NCBI RefSeq assembly: GCF_000359745.1
Contig: NZ_AQHN01000032.1
Coordinates: 22,418-86,417 of the forward strand
Direction: 5' to 3'
DNA length: 64,000 bases
Origin: Rhizobium freirei PRF 81
GTDB taxonomy: Bacteria; Pseudomonadota; Alphaproteobacteria; Rhizobiales; Rhizobiaceae
The notes beneath the pieces are model-generated. The model worked only from the letters and a program-made list of their open reading frames with translations, was not told where the DNA came from and did no database searches. The position numbers were made by a program, and so were the translations under genes. Shown piece after piece: positions 48,321 to 56,699 of the stretch (within the stretch, counting starts at the first letter, position 1; the number at the start of each line of letters is the position of its first letter).

Positions 48321-48354
48321 CTCGAGCGCCGCTATGCAGCTTCGGAGGTGCGGC

Positions 48355-48573
48355 ATGCACATCATCGTCCACACTGCCAAATGCCAGGGACACGCGCGAT
48401 GCTGGTTCCAAGCGCCGGAGATCTTCAAGTTGGATGAGGATGGTTATATCCTGCCCGGCAATATCGACGTTGCTGCAGGGAACGAATTTCGCGCATCCCG
48501 GGGTGCTCGATCATGCCCCGAACGTGCGCTGGAAATCACCCGCTCATTCGATACAGTTGGAGTCACGGCGTGA
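48355..48573 (+). CDS. 3Fe-4S ferredoxin, redox partner of the P450
   Basis: A 72-residue ferredoxin starting MHIIVHTAKCQGHARCWFQAPEIF (ATG 48355, GGAGGT upstream) with Cys at C-QGHAR-C and a final SCPERALEI. This is the P450-associated pattern in which the second Cys of the usual four is replaced (here by His), giving a [3Fe-4S] cluster. DEDGYILPG is the typical middle. It sits 34 bp behind the P450 and should deliver electrons to it. Confidence 0.92.
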   Translation: MHIIVHTAKCQGHARCWFQAPEIFKLDEDGYILPGNIDVAAGNEFRASRGARSCPERALEITRSFDTVGVTA

Positions 48574-48679
48574 ACTGAGGCTTTAGACCTGCAAGCGATA
48601 AGCAGACGGTTGATCGACGATCCACCCGTGTTTCAAAAGCTGCTACCTGCAAACATCATGCGCCGATGTCGCTCAGGTC

Positions 48680-48695
48680 TGTCTGACATGCGACA
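48680..48695 (+). promoter_or_regulatory. Putative NifA upstream activator site
   Basis: TGTCTGACATGCGACA matches the NifA consensus TGT-N10-ACA exactly. It is centred about 95 bp upstream of the start site predicted from the -24/-12 element at 48757, which is the usual distance for NifA activation. Confidence 0.5.
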
Positions 48696-48756
48696 ATGGC
48701 GGACTTGCCGGAGAGCTGCTTTAAGAAAGTTACTGCAAAACAAAGGGTTTTTCCTG

Positions 48757-48772
48757 CGGCATGCATATTGCT
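48757..48772 (+). promoter_or_regulatory. Putative sigma-54 (-24/-12) promoter
   Basis: CGGCATGCATATTGCT has the required GG and GC spaced by exactly 10 nt and agrees with TGGCAYG-N4-TTGCW except for the first base. It reads rightwards toward the porin gene that starts at 49091, leaving a ~300-nt leader. The paired NifA-type site upstream strengthens the call. Confidence 0.5.
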
Positions 48773-48966
48773 TCGAGCCATTTGCGAACGCTTCACGATC
48801 AAAGTCAACTGAGCGGAAATGTCGAAAATGTCAGCAAAATGCTCTCTGCCGCCGCCTACCTCCTGCCATCAGATTTCCGGACGTAATGGAGAGATCTGGT
48901 CTTGTCACCAAGGAATATTCAGGACGAATTGCTTCTCTTGAAAACGTAACGATAGTCCTTGCTTGC

Positions 48967-48990
48967 TCAGGGATGGGAATGAATCCCTGA
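48967..48990. repeat. Perfect 8-bp inverted repeat in porin leader
   Basis: TCAGGGAT (48967-48974) and ATCCCTGA (48983-48990) flank an 8-nt loop. There is no T-run after it, so it is not a standard terminator; it may be a leader hairpin of the porin mRNA. Confidence 0.4.
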
Positions 48991-49090
48991 TCCCAAATCT
49001 CATGCATAAAATTCGCTTTCCAGGACGATTGTTGAGCACGCGTTTAGCGCGGGCGATGAATTTCTCTTTGACCCAAACATCGGAGCTTCA

Positions 49091-49615
49091 GTGAATATCA
49101 GACCCATTCTTCTCGGCGGGATTGCAACACTTTCAGTCGCGCCTTCCGTATGCGCTATCGATCAAGTCGTCGCCGTCGAGCCGGAACCGGCTGAACTTGT
49201 CCGCATCTGCGATGCCTACGGCAAGGGCTATTTCTATATCCCTGGATCTGAAACCTGCATGCAAGTCGGGGGTATGGTCCGCACGCAGGCATCGTCATAC
49301 AATCCTTACGCCCCAGTTGAACCCAGCGGCACCACCTGGCTGACGCGAAGCGAAATCTATGTCAATGCGGCAACGGAGACTGAATATGGCCTCCTGAAGA
49401 CGACGACGACTCTACGGTTCGATTATACGGACGATAGTAGCACGATCGGCGCCGATCTACCTGTGGCGAATATATCGCTTGGTGGTTTCCTCATCGGCCG
49501 CGCCGGCTCTCAATATAATGATTGGATCGGCTATGTCGGCAATGTCATCAATCCGGATGTAATCGGCAATGGCCCTCTCAAATTGAATCAACTTTCGTAT
49601 TTTTATGATTGCGGC
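49091..49615 (+). pseudogene. Rhizobial porin (RopA-type), 3' part removed at IS66 junction
   Basis: The frame from GTG 49091 begins MNIRPILLGGIATLSVAPSVCA (signal peptide), then VVAVEPEPAELVRICDAYGKGYFYIPGSETCMQVGG. That is the diagnostic start of the alphaproteobacterial RopA/Omp2b porin family, including the conserved Cys pair. It continues to LNQLSYFYD, where an IS66 terminus begins at 49616. Only ~175 of ~350 residues remain, so no barrel can form. The missing 3' part is not found on the other side of the element. Confidence 0.88.
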
Positions 49616-49704
49616 GTAAGCGCCGTCTCCGCCCCATTGAATTGGCTATATTTTGAGGCTTGCCGGGTGTGCGAGAAGGTTTCCAGGACTATCTGGAGAT
49701 TTGC

Positions 49705-50148
49705 ATGGCAGATGATGGATTTGTTGGGCGTTACGAAGTTGTCGAGCCGCGCCGCGGAAACCGGCGTTGGCCGGACGATGTGAAGGCGCGGATCGTGGCG
49801 GAAAGCCTTGAGCCTGGCGTTCGTGTTGTTGATGTCGCGCGCCGTCATGACGTTGTTGCGCACCAGCTTTCCTTGTGGCGCCGGCAAGTGCGCGAGGGCA
49901 TTCTGGCGTTGCCTTTTGAGACTATGTCGGGCCAGTCGGAGAGCGGCGATGCCGAGCCTGCATTTGTGCCTTTGGCGATTGCGGCAGAGCCGAGCGAGGC
50001 TGTGAGTGTTTTGGCGCCGCCGCTGCCGGCGACGGTTTCGTCGGTCTTGACATTGGAGATCGGCCCGGACGTTGTGATGCGGGTTCCCGGCGATGTGCCG
50101 GTTGAACGTGTGGCGGCTCTGGTGCGAGCCATGCGAGGGACGGCATGA
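49705..50148 (+). CDS. tnpA: IS66-family accessory protein TnpA
   Basis: A 147-residue IS66 orf1 product. Start MADDGFVGRYEVVEPRRGNR at ATG 49705. The HTH reads RWPDDVKARIVAESLEPGVRVVDVARRHDVVAHQLSLWRRQ, and the C-terminal tail LEIGPDVVMRVPGDVPVERVAALVRAMRG is typical of the family. It overlaps tnpB in an ATGA. It looks intact. Confidence 0.9.
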   Translation: MADDGFVGRYEVVEPRRGNRRWPDDVKARIVAESLEPGVRVVDVARRHDVVAHQLSLWRRQVREGILALPFETMSGQSESGDAEPAFVPLAIAAEPSEAVSVLAPPLPATVSSVLTLEIGPDVVMRVPGDVPVERVAALVRAMRGTA

Positions 50149-50350
50149 TCGTCGCGGGCCAACGCCTGCCGATCCTGATTGCAACGCGGCCGGTTGACTT
50201 CCGCTGTGGGCATCAGGCGCTGGCTCTGATGGTGCAGACCGAATTGAAGCTCGATCCGCATTCCGGGGTGACGGTGATCTTCCGGTCGAAGCGCGGCGAT
50301 CGCCTGAAGATCCTGGTGTGGGATGGCACCGGAATGGTGCTAACCTACAA
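50145..50350 (+). pseudogene. tnpB: IS66-family TnpB, truncated
   Basis: MIVAGQRLPILIATRPVDFRCGHQALALMVQTEL..FRSKRGDRLKILVWDGTGMVLTY is the conserved TnpB N-terminus (~69 of ~115 residues). After LTY at ~50350 the sequence is no longer TnpB; it is the 3' flank of a serine-recombinase module. The frame stays open to 50477 by chance. Confidence 0.88.
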
Positions 50351-50384
50351 CGATCTGCATTCATACTGCATCTCTCTTTCGGAT

Positions 50385-52490
50385 TCAGTTGAAGGTTTTG
50401 GCGTGTCTGGCATTTTCCTTATGGGCGGCGAGGCGATCGACGAGTTGGTTCCATCGACTGCATTGCTTTTGCGGTAAATCGCTCTTCGGAAGCTCGTACA
50501 GGTAATAGTGTCCGTTGTAGGCATGGCTGGTGACGAGGCCATGTTCAGCCCATCTGGCGAGGGTATGCTCATGGATATTGAGGTGTGCAGCCGCCTCCTT
50601 CTTTGTCAACATCCCACGATCCCGGAGCCGGTCATAGCGTGATCTCAGCTTGTATTCGCGAACAAGATAGGTGACGCGTTTGGTTGTGAAGCGGGCGTTG
50701 CGCTGGTCACGGCGCGTCACCGAGCCCGGACGGTATCCCTGATTGTTGAGAATGTCGGCGATCTCGGAAAAAATATGATCGTCGAGGAGTTTATCGATCA
50801 GTTGGATGACGTCGGGGCTCGTCTTGACCTGCTGGCTGGGCGATTTTGGGCTGATGGTGACGAGTGTCTGGGTTTTGCCGCCTTTGAAGCGAATATGAGC
50901 CTTGGTTGTGCCTCTCTTCGGTAGTTTGAGGAGGGTGACATCCTCAATGATGTGGGCAAGCAAGCGCTTTCGTTCGCGGTTCGGGGTCTCTGAATTGGTC
51001 CAGAGCTTTTTGAAGTCCGCCGTCATTGTGACCAACCGCTCTTGGACGGCCTTATTGAGGATGAATTGATCGTGCTCCTGGGCGCGCTCGCGCTCTTCGC
51101 GGGCATTAGCCAAGATGCGGAGCTTCTCGTTCCATTCCCCTTCGAGCGTGTCGGCGACAAGGCGGTTATTGGGATCGACGAGCATGAAACGGCGCTGGGC
51201 GAGATCGGCCTCGGTTTGGGCGCGCTCGATTGCGCGACAGCGCAGCCGGTCCGCCTCTTCATGTCGCGCTTCGATTTCTTTGCGGACTTCAATTGCCAGT
51301 TCGACGGCTGCCGGCGTCATCTGATCCGCGATCAACATGCCGATGGCTTCGTCGACGGGAGGAGCAGCGATCGCCTGGCACACGTGTTCTCCGCGATTGC
51401 TACGGGCGCGGTCACAAACGTACCAGGCTTCCTGTCGACCGCGTCGGGCAGCGTAGCGCATGTGAAAATGCCTGCCGCATTGCCCACACACGGCCCGTCC
51501 CTGCAGCAGCGCCGGTCCTTCCCGCGGAGGCGATGCGACACCGGCGTTCCATTTATGGCAGATGTTCGACTTTAGAATCCTCAGGTTCTCTTGGTGCTGC
51601 TCCCAGCTGATATAGCCGGGATGGGCATCTGGAATACACGCCGTCCAATCGTCGGTACCTTGTTCACGGACGAGCTTTTTGCCATCGATGGTTCGTCGAT
51701 AGCGACGGCGACCATAGGCATAGGCTCCGGCGTAACGTGGATTATGCAGCACGCGCATCGCCGTCGAAGGCGTCAGTGGCCGAAAAACAGTCTGGCTATC
51801 GTGCAGGCGGGAGGGAAAGAGAATACCTTCCTGACGAAAGGCCTTGACGGTCTGGGAGGCGGATCCGACGCGAGAGAACGTCTCAAAGAAATGAGCAATC
51901 GTCTCTCTAATTTGCATGTCCGGATCGAGAGCCACATTGCCGGAATGGTCATAGACCAGTCCGGTTGGCAGGGGGCAACGGAACTCGCCGCGCCGTGCCT
52001 TGTTGAGAATACCGCCGCGCAGCCTTGCCTTGATCACATGCAGTTCGGCCTCACTCATTGTTCCCTTGAGGCCGAGCAGGAGGCGGTCGTTGAAACTTGC
52101 CGGGTCATAGACACCGTCCTCGTCGAGGATCAGGGTGTCAGCAAGGGCGCAGATCTCCAGTAGACGCTGCCAGTCGGCATTGTTGCGCGCCAGCCGGGAG
52201 ACCTCCAGACCCATGACGATCCCGGCATGCCCCATGCCGACATCGCTGACCAGCCGCTGAAATCCCTCGCGCCAGACCGCCGATGCGCCGGATTCACCCT
52301 GATCGTTATCGATGACGATAATTTGCTCCTCGCGCCAACCAAGTGCGATAGCGCGCCCGCGAAGCGCATATTGCCGCATGGCGCTCTCGGTATTGTCGAT
52401 GACTTGCCGCATCGAAGATTGGCGGATGTAGAGGTAGGCGCTGCGTTCACGGTGATGGGACTGGACTTTGAGGTGTACATTCATGTTCAT
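50385..52490 (-). CDS. Large serine recombinase (module 1)
   Basis: A 701-residue serine recombinase. The catalytic domain begins RSAYLYIRQSSMRQV (nucleophile Ser in YIRQS) with GLEVSRLARNNADW and the E-helix region LLGLKGTMSEAELHVIKARL. Next come a Recombinase domain (RVLHNPRYAGAYAYGRRRY), a zinc ribbon (CGQCGRHFHMRY..WYVC) and a long coiled coil. The extra C-terminal HTH (LTKKEAAAHLNIHEHTLARWAEHGLV) is unusual for phage integrases. It resembles recombinases of rhizobial symbiosis-plasmid IS-like modules. It overlaps the small gene upstream by 4 bp. Confidence 0.92.
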   Translation of the reverse strand: MNMNVHLKVQSHHRERSAYLYIRQSSMRQVIDNTESAMRQYALRGRAIALGWREEQIIVIDNDQGESGASAVWREGFQRLVSDVGMGHAGIVMGLEVSRLARNNADWQRLLEICALADTLILDEDGVYDPASFNDRLLLGLKGTMSEAELHVIKARLRGGILNKARRGEFRCPLPTGLVYDHSGNVALDPDMQIRETIAHFFETFSRVGSASQTVKAFRQEGILFPSRLHDSQTVFRPLTPSTAMRVLHNPRYAGAYAYGRRRYRRTIDGKKLVREQGTDDWTACIPDAHPGYISWEQHQENLRILKSNICHKWNAGVASPPREGPALLQGRAVCGQCGRHFHMRYAARRGRQEAWYVCDRARSNRGEHVCQAIAAPPVDEAIGMLIADQMTPAAVELAIEVRKEIEARHEEADRLRCRAIERAQTEADLAQRRFMLVDPNNRLVADTLEGEWNEKLRILANAREERERAQEHDQFILNKAVQERLVTMTADFKKLWTNSETPNRERKRLLAHIIEDVTLLKLPKRGTTKAHIRFKGGKTQTLVTISPKSPSQQVKTSPDVIQLIDKLLDDHIFSEIADILNNQGYRPGSVTRRDQRNARFTTKRVTYLVREYKLRSRYDRLRDRGMLTKKEAAAHLNIHEHTLARWAEHGLVTSHAYNGHYYLYELPKSDLPQKQCSRWNQLVDRLAAHKENARHAKTFN

Positions 52491-52723
52491 GGTGCTCTCC
52501 GTTGGTGGATGCTCATGGCGATGGTCGCCAGGACATGAACGACGGCGCTGAGGTCGTCGCGCGCCGGTCGGGTGGCCAATGACAGGTAAAACGGGTCTTG
52601 ATCAGGGCTTGCCGCCGCAGGCAGTGCACGGGCCCATCCCCACATGCCGCGGCGCAGAAAAAGCATGAGGCCGCTACGGGCCTTGAGCGGCAGAACTTCG
52701 CCGAGAGCTGCACTGCGCAGCAT
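52487..52723 (-). CDS. Small protein between HTH gene and recombinase (module 1)
   Basis: From ATG 52723 the frame gives 78 residues (MLRSAALGEVLPLKARSGLM..DPFYLSLATRPARDDLSA..HQRRAP) overlapping the recombinase start by 4 bp. The same frame is open further upstream to the A8 run at 52789-52796 in the HTH gene, so it might instead be made as a -1 frameshift fusion to the HTH protein. No known domain is recognised. The LFLRRGMWGWARAL segment is amphipathic. Confidence 0.6.
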   Translation of the reverse strand: MLRSAALGEVLPLKARSGLMLFLRRGMWGWARALPAAASPDQDPFYLSLATRPARDDLSAVVHVLATIAMSIHQRRAP

Positions 52724-52776
52724 CTCGTACTGGTCCGCGATGGCCGGCAATGAACATGCCGGTCCCGTGGCAACGT

Positions 52777-53238
52777 CTAGCGGATCGTTTTTTTTAACAC
52801 CCGCTCGATCGTCCTGGGATGAAGCTCGATATCGAGTTCGTTGCGGACCATCTTGGCGAGCTCGCGTGCATGAACGGGTACGCCCGGAACCAGCCTTGCC
52901 TGCAGAAATGCCAGGACTTTGTCGTCGACCTTGTGGGGCCCGCGGGGACCCGGCTTTGCCGGCACCAGTCCAGCAATCCCACTCGTGTCGAAGTTTGCCT
53001 TGGCCTGGTAGTAGGTCGGTCTGGAAACACCATACTCGTCGGAAGCGTCCGTTACCGAGACGTTGTCGACGGAGACGCGTCGCAGCATCTCGTATTTGAC
53101 CTGGACGGCGTCGCGCGGATCGAAGAACTCGCTGCCGCGGAACTTCGGGTCGCGCACCTTCTCGGAATTTGGATTGAAGGTGCCCTCGTCGATGAGGGCA
53201 TCCATCTTTGATCGCTTGCCGCCGTACTTCGCAGGCAT
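52777..53238 (-). CDS. Helix-turn-helix protein of recombinase module 1
   Basis: A 153-residue protein: a charged N-terminus with FDPRDAVQVKYEMLRRVSVD, then an HTH (VSVTDASDEYGVSRPTYYQAKANFDTSGIAGLVPAKPGPRGPHKVDDK) of the type found at the start of IS/retroviral-type transposases, and a second wing (RELAKMVRNELDIELHPRTIERVLKK). It ends KKTIR with the last Lys codons in an eight-A run. It is probably a DNA-binding partner of the serine recombinase that targets the element ends (inference). Confidence 0.78.
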   Translation of the reverse strand: MPAKYGGKRSKMDALIDEGTFNPNSEKVRDPKFRGSEFFDPRDAVQVKYEMLRRVSVDNVSVTDASDEYGVSRPTYYQAKANFDTSGIAGLVPAKPGPRGPHKVDDKVLAFLQARLVPGVPVHARELAKMVRNELDIELHPRTIERVLKKTIR

Positions 53239-53325
53239 TGCGGGCTCCGGGTATGAGATCGAGCATTAATGTAATGCTAATTATACCGCACTTCTGATTT
53301 GTATCAAGGACATTCTCTGAGCAAA

Positions 53326-53526
53326 TTAGGGAAATATGCCATACAGCGAGTCCTCTTGCGGCATAATCTCGTTTACATTAGCGGCATAATTGTCCTTACA
53401 CTCCGCTCGCCACCGCGCTGCCAACCTGTCACAAAGGTGTTCCACCATGTTGGCCAATTCCATCAAGTTCGAAACCAGCAAGAGCGCCCGCCCGTTGCTC
53501 GCGGCAACTTCCGGATCAACGCTCAC
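53326..53526 (-). CDS. Short hypothetical protein upstream of module 1 genes
   Basis: A 66-residue frame from GTG 53526: VDPEVAASNGRALLLVSNLM then ELANMVEHLCDRLAARWRAE. It has good coding composition and the same strand as the HTH and recombinase genes, but no strong ribosome-binding site. It may be the first gene of module 1 or a leftover of another element. No family recognised. Confidence 0.4.
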   Translation of the reverse strand: MSVDPEVAASNGRALLLVSNLMELANMVEHLCDRLAARWRAECKDNYAANVNEIMPQEDSLYGIFP

Positions 53527-53549
53527 AAGATTGGTCGACTACATGGCAA

Positions 53550-54231
53550 AACGGCTGCTGTTTGAAAGCACGCGGCTCTATGTCGACGAGACCACGGCTC
53601 CGGTGTTGGATCCGGGGCGAGGCAAGACGAAGACCGGTTATCTCTGGGCCGTGTTGCGTGACGACCGCGGCTGGAACGGTTCTGCGCCGCCGGGCGTGGT
53701 GTTCCATTATCGGCCCGGGCGTAAAGGCGAATATGCCGCTGAAATCCTCGACGGGTTCAACGGGACAATCCAGGTGGATGCCTACGGTGGTTACTCTCAC
53801 CTCGCCACGTCGGACCGGATGGGCGGTGATCCCTTGAAGCTGGCTTTCTGTTGGGCGCACGGGCGCAGAAAGCTGATCAAGGCCGCGCCAAAGAGTGGAT
53901 CGCCCATCGTCGACGAGGCGCTGGTGCGGATCGCCGCGCTCTACAAGATCGAAGGCAGTATCCGGGGCTCAGATCCCGAACATCGCCGGGCAGTTCGACA
54001 GGACCTGTCCCTCCCGCTGGTGGACGAATTCTTCACCTGGCTCGCAGCGCAAGCCAGCGCGTCTCACGCAAGTCCGACCTCGGAAAAGCCCTGGCCTATA
54101 TGCTGACGCGGCAGGACGGATTCCGGCTGTTTCTGGACGACGGCCACGTCGATATCGACTCCAACCTGGTGGAAAACGCGATCCGCCGACCAGCCATGAA
54201 TCGCCGCAATGCGCTCTTTGCCGGTAGCGAC
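53550..54231 (+). pseudogene. tnpC: IS66 transposase TnpC, internal fragment with frameshift
   Basis: STRLYVDETTAPVLDPGRGKTKTGYLWAVLRDDRGW, IQVDAYGGYSHLA and LAFCWAHGRRKL are the conserved DDE core of IS66 TnpC. The first ~280 residues are missing. At about 54050-54065 an indel moves the sense into another frame (SQRVSRKSDLGKALAYMLTRQDG..LVENAIRRPAMNRRNALFAGSD). It stops being TnpC at 54231, where recombinase module 2 begins. It is continued at 56700. Confidence 0.88.
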
Positions 54232-54265
54232 GTTGGCGCGACATACTGCTCATCTGACGATGTCC

Positions 54266-56221
54266 TTAAAATAAAAGGGGATTTTGAACCGGATCCTGAG
54301 ATATCGGACGTCTTGATCGCCTGGCATCTGCTTCGCGGCGAACAGTGTCGTCTTGAAGGTCGGAAAGTTGAATGATCCAAGGCGCTCCAGCACATAGCTG
54401 TCGAGCGGGAAGGACGCCGCTGCTTACCATCCGATAAGCCGTAGCTCGACTTACCTTCAGAATGTCGGCGGTCTCGTCGAGGGTTCTCTCGCCGCGTTCA
54501 GCCCGTTCGCCTTCCCGATAGACGGGGATGCCGTGGATGTTGCGAAGACTGCAGACGTGGCTTCGTGTCCAGCTGGCGCCATGTCCAGTCCGCTTGCCGG
54601 AGCGGTTCAGGATCGCTGCGATTGACAAATCAGGTAACTGCCTTGCCAAGGCGCGCACGAGATCGACAACAATTTCCGTGATTAGTAGCCGAATGATCTT
54701 TTTGCGCGTCTCAATGGATACGCTGGGGCTGTCCCATGCCTGCCCCAGGTCCCTGCCGAGCTTCATCAGTCTTGCACGGTCATCTGCCGATAGCGCGGGC
54801 ATGTCGCGGTCGGTCGAGAGCGTCTCAAGCTCGATCTCCAGGTCACGCAATTGGATCAGTTTCTCATTCCAGCGTCTTTCCAACTCGCCCGCGACCAACC
54901 GATTGTCGGGATCGACAGCGTCATACTGGCGCCGCGCTCGAGCAGCCTCATATTGTGCTTGCTTGATTGAGTTCTCGAGTTGCTGACGCTTATCGCTATG
55001 ACGCTGCGTGTGCGCCTCCATTGCCTGCAACGCCGCCTCGATCCCGAGGGGTTGCAGTCGTTCGAGAACTTCCTGCGCGACGGCCCGATCGACGCGCATG
55101 CCACCGAACCCGATGCAGTTTGCAGCCGCCATGTCGCCGAATGTGCCGCGACAAACGTATCGCTGCGTGTTGCCGCCTTTCCCAGAATATTGAATATGCA
55201 GTCGACGACCGCAGCGACCGCAACGAAATAGTCCAGGCAACAAAGCTTCGCCACGCCTTATCGAACCCCGCCCTATGTAGCTTTTTCCATTCGCATTCTC
55301 GGCGATCAGATGCTGATTCCTTTCAAACTCGGCCCAGCTAATATAGCCTTCATGATGGTCGTGGATCAAAACTTCCCAGTCCTTCGAATTACGCCGCAAC
55401 GTATCACGGATGACCCGTTTGCGCCCATCCTTGATCATCACCCGTGTCCCACGCCGGCCGTAGGCGTACGAGCCAGCGTAGACGGGGTTTGTCAGTATGT
55501 GATGAAGGGTATGATAAACCGGAGCTTTCCACTCGATCGGCGGTTTGCCGCGCCCTTGATTGACAGACGGAACCAAGACATTCTCTTGCCTGAACCAGAG
55601 CAACACCTGGCGGACGGTCTGCAGTTCGGCGAATTTACGAAAGACGAGCAGAATGCTCTCCTGAACGCGCCGATCAGGATCTTTCTCGACACGGGCATCA
55701 TCCGTCTTCACATATCCGACGGCAACAGTCAGATGAAGTTCGCCGCGCCGCGCTTTTTGGCGCATGGCCTCGACGGATCGTTGCCGAAACACGGATAACT
55801 CCATCTCGCTCATCGTACCCTTCATGCCAAGAAGGAGACGATCGTTAGGCGAGCGCGGATCGTAAATAGCCTCTTCGTCAACGATCAGAGTGCCGACCAG
55901 ACCACAAAATTCCAGCAACGTATGCCAATCACGGCCATTGCGCGCCAGACGTGAGGCCTCAAGCGATACGACTGCTCCCACCCGACCTTCACATATCGCC
56001 GCCAACAGCTTCTCGAATCCTGGGCGGGCGATGCCACCTCCGGATCGTCCAAGGTCATCGTCGACGATCTCGACGGTCTCCCAACCCAACTGTCGAGCAC
56101 GCTCGACTAAGCCGTACTGCCGTCGTTGGCTTTCCAGGTTATTGGCAACCTGGTAGGCTGTCGACTGCCGGACGTAGACGAAGGCGCTAAGGCTAAGATG
56201 GTCGGCGGTAATCTTACTCAT
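54266..56221 (-). CDS. Large serine recombinase (module 2)
   Basis: A 651-residue serine recombinase: AFVYVRQSTAYQV (nucleophile Ser), VVSLEASRLARNGRDWH, LLLGMKGTMSEMELSVFRQR, a Recombinase domain (HHILTNPVYAGSYAYGRRGTR), a zinc ribbon (FRCGRCGRRLHIQYSGKG..RYVC) and a coiled coil. A C-terminal excisionase-like HTH (LDETADILKVSRATAYRMVSSGVLPARQLCAGAPWII) ends the protein. It is related in architecture to the module 1 recombinase but clearly different in sequence. Its ATG (56221) overlaps the small gene upstream. Intact. Confidence 0.92.
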   Translation of the reverse strand: MSKITADHLSLSAFVYVRQSTAYQVANNLESQRRQYGLVERARQLGWETVEIVDDDLGRSGGGIARPGFEKLLAAICEGRVGAVVSLEASRLARNGRDWHTLLEFCGLVGTLIVDEEAIYDPRSPNDRLLLGMKGTMSEMELSVFRQRSVEAMRQKARRGELHLTVAVGYVKTDDARVEKDPDRRVQESILLVFRKFAELQTVRQVLLWFRQENVLVPSVNQGRGKPPIEWKAPVYHTLHHILTNPVYAGSYAYGRRGTRVMIKDGRKRVIRDTLRRNSKDWEVLIHDHHEGYISWAEFERNQHLIAENANGKSYIGRGSIRRGEALLPGLFRCGRCGRRLHIQYSGKGGNTQRYVCRGTFGDMAAANCIGFGGMRVDRAVAQEVLERLQPLGIEAALQAMEAHTQRHSDKRQQLENSIKQAQYEAARARRQYDAVDPDNRLVAGELERRWNEKLIQLRDLEIELETLSTDRDMPALSADDRARLMKLGRDLGQAWDSPSVSIETRKKIIRLLITEIVVDLVRALARQLPDLSIAAILNRSGKRTGHGASWTRSHVCSLRNIHGIPVYREGERAERGERTLDETADILKVSRATAYRMVSSGVLPARQLCAGAPWIIQLSDLQDDTVRREADARRSRRPISQDPVQNPLLF

Positions 56222-56390
56222 TGCCCGCCTCCTTTCCGCCGTCGGCGAACCGCTTGCCGGCCAGCTTTGCCGCCGCTTCCGTCAACAGTAATTGAAGGAG
56301 TGTTAAGGCTTCCCGGCGCTGGGTGTCGCTCAGGTCTACCGGCCGGGCTGTCACGAACAGATCCAATTGCATGCGAAATTGCTTTCTCAT
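56214..56390 (-). CDS. 58-aa accessory protein of recombinase module 2
   Basis: MRKQFRMQLDLFVTARPVDL..RREALTLLQLLLTEAAAKLAG..GGKEAGNE, ending TAA at 56214 and overlapping the recombinase ATG by 8 bp. A short, mostly helical protein. Coupled translation and placement argue that it is real. The role in recombination is unknown. Confidence 0.65.
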   Translation of the reverse strand: MRKQFRMQLDLFVTARPVDLSDTQRREALTLLQLLLTEAAAKLAGKRFADGGKEAGNE

Positions 56391-56613
56391 GGCTTATCCC
56401 TTCGGCTTCTTGAACCGAGCGAAAAGGTACGTGAGAATCAATGAATGCGCGCAGTTCAATAAGCTTGGCTGCCGAAAGGCGCGGCTCGGCTACAATCTCG
56501 ATCGAACTTGCCGCAGGATCAAACATCCATGCGGGGATTTGAAATGAGCCACCATGGGCTTGTCGAATCAGCAGATAATGAACACCTTCGTGCTCATGGC
56601 TGCCGGTTACCAA
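56218..56613 (-). CDS. DUF5372-like protein of recombinase module 2
   Basis: The frame reads VTYPFHPLVDQTVLVTGSHE..HYLLIRQAHGGSFQIPAWMFDPAAS..LSAAKLIELRAFIDS, which resembles the small DUF5372-type proteins that precede serine recombinases in rhizobial elements. The similarity begins upstream of the TTG at 56613 (to about 56655), but no ATG/GTG is available there, so the start is uncertain or has been lost. The 3' part overlaps the 58-residue gene in another frame. Confidence 0.5.
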   Translation of the reverse strand: MVTGSHEHEGVHYLLIRQAHGGSFQIPAWMFDPAASSIEIVAEPRLSAAKLIELRAFIDSHVPFRSVQEAEGISHEKAISHAIGSVRDSPAGRPERHPAPGSLNTPSITVDGSGGKAGRQAVRRRRKGGGQ

Positions 56614-56699
56614 TACGGTTTGGTCAACCAGTGGATGGAAGGGATAAGTGACCGTGGACTCGAATGCCAGAAACCCGGCATTATGAACCCGGCTTCGAG

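Larger units (their letters stand above)
54232..56699 (-). mobile_element. Serine-recombinase module 2 inserted in IS66 tnpC
   Basis: Deleting 54232-56699 rejoins TnpC exactly: ..LFAGSD followed by GGGRNWARFASLIGTCK. The module holds a DUF5372-like gene, a 58-residue gene and a serine recombinase, all leftward. No inverted repeats or clear duplication are visible at its ends, as expected for serine-recombinase-mediated insertion. Confidence 0.8.
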
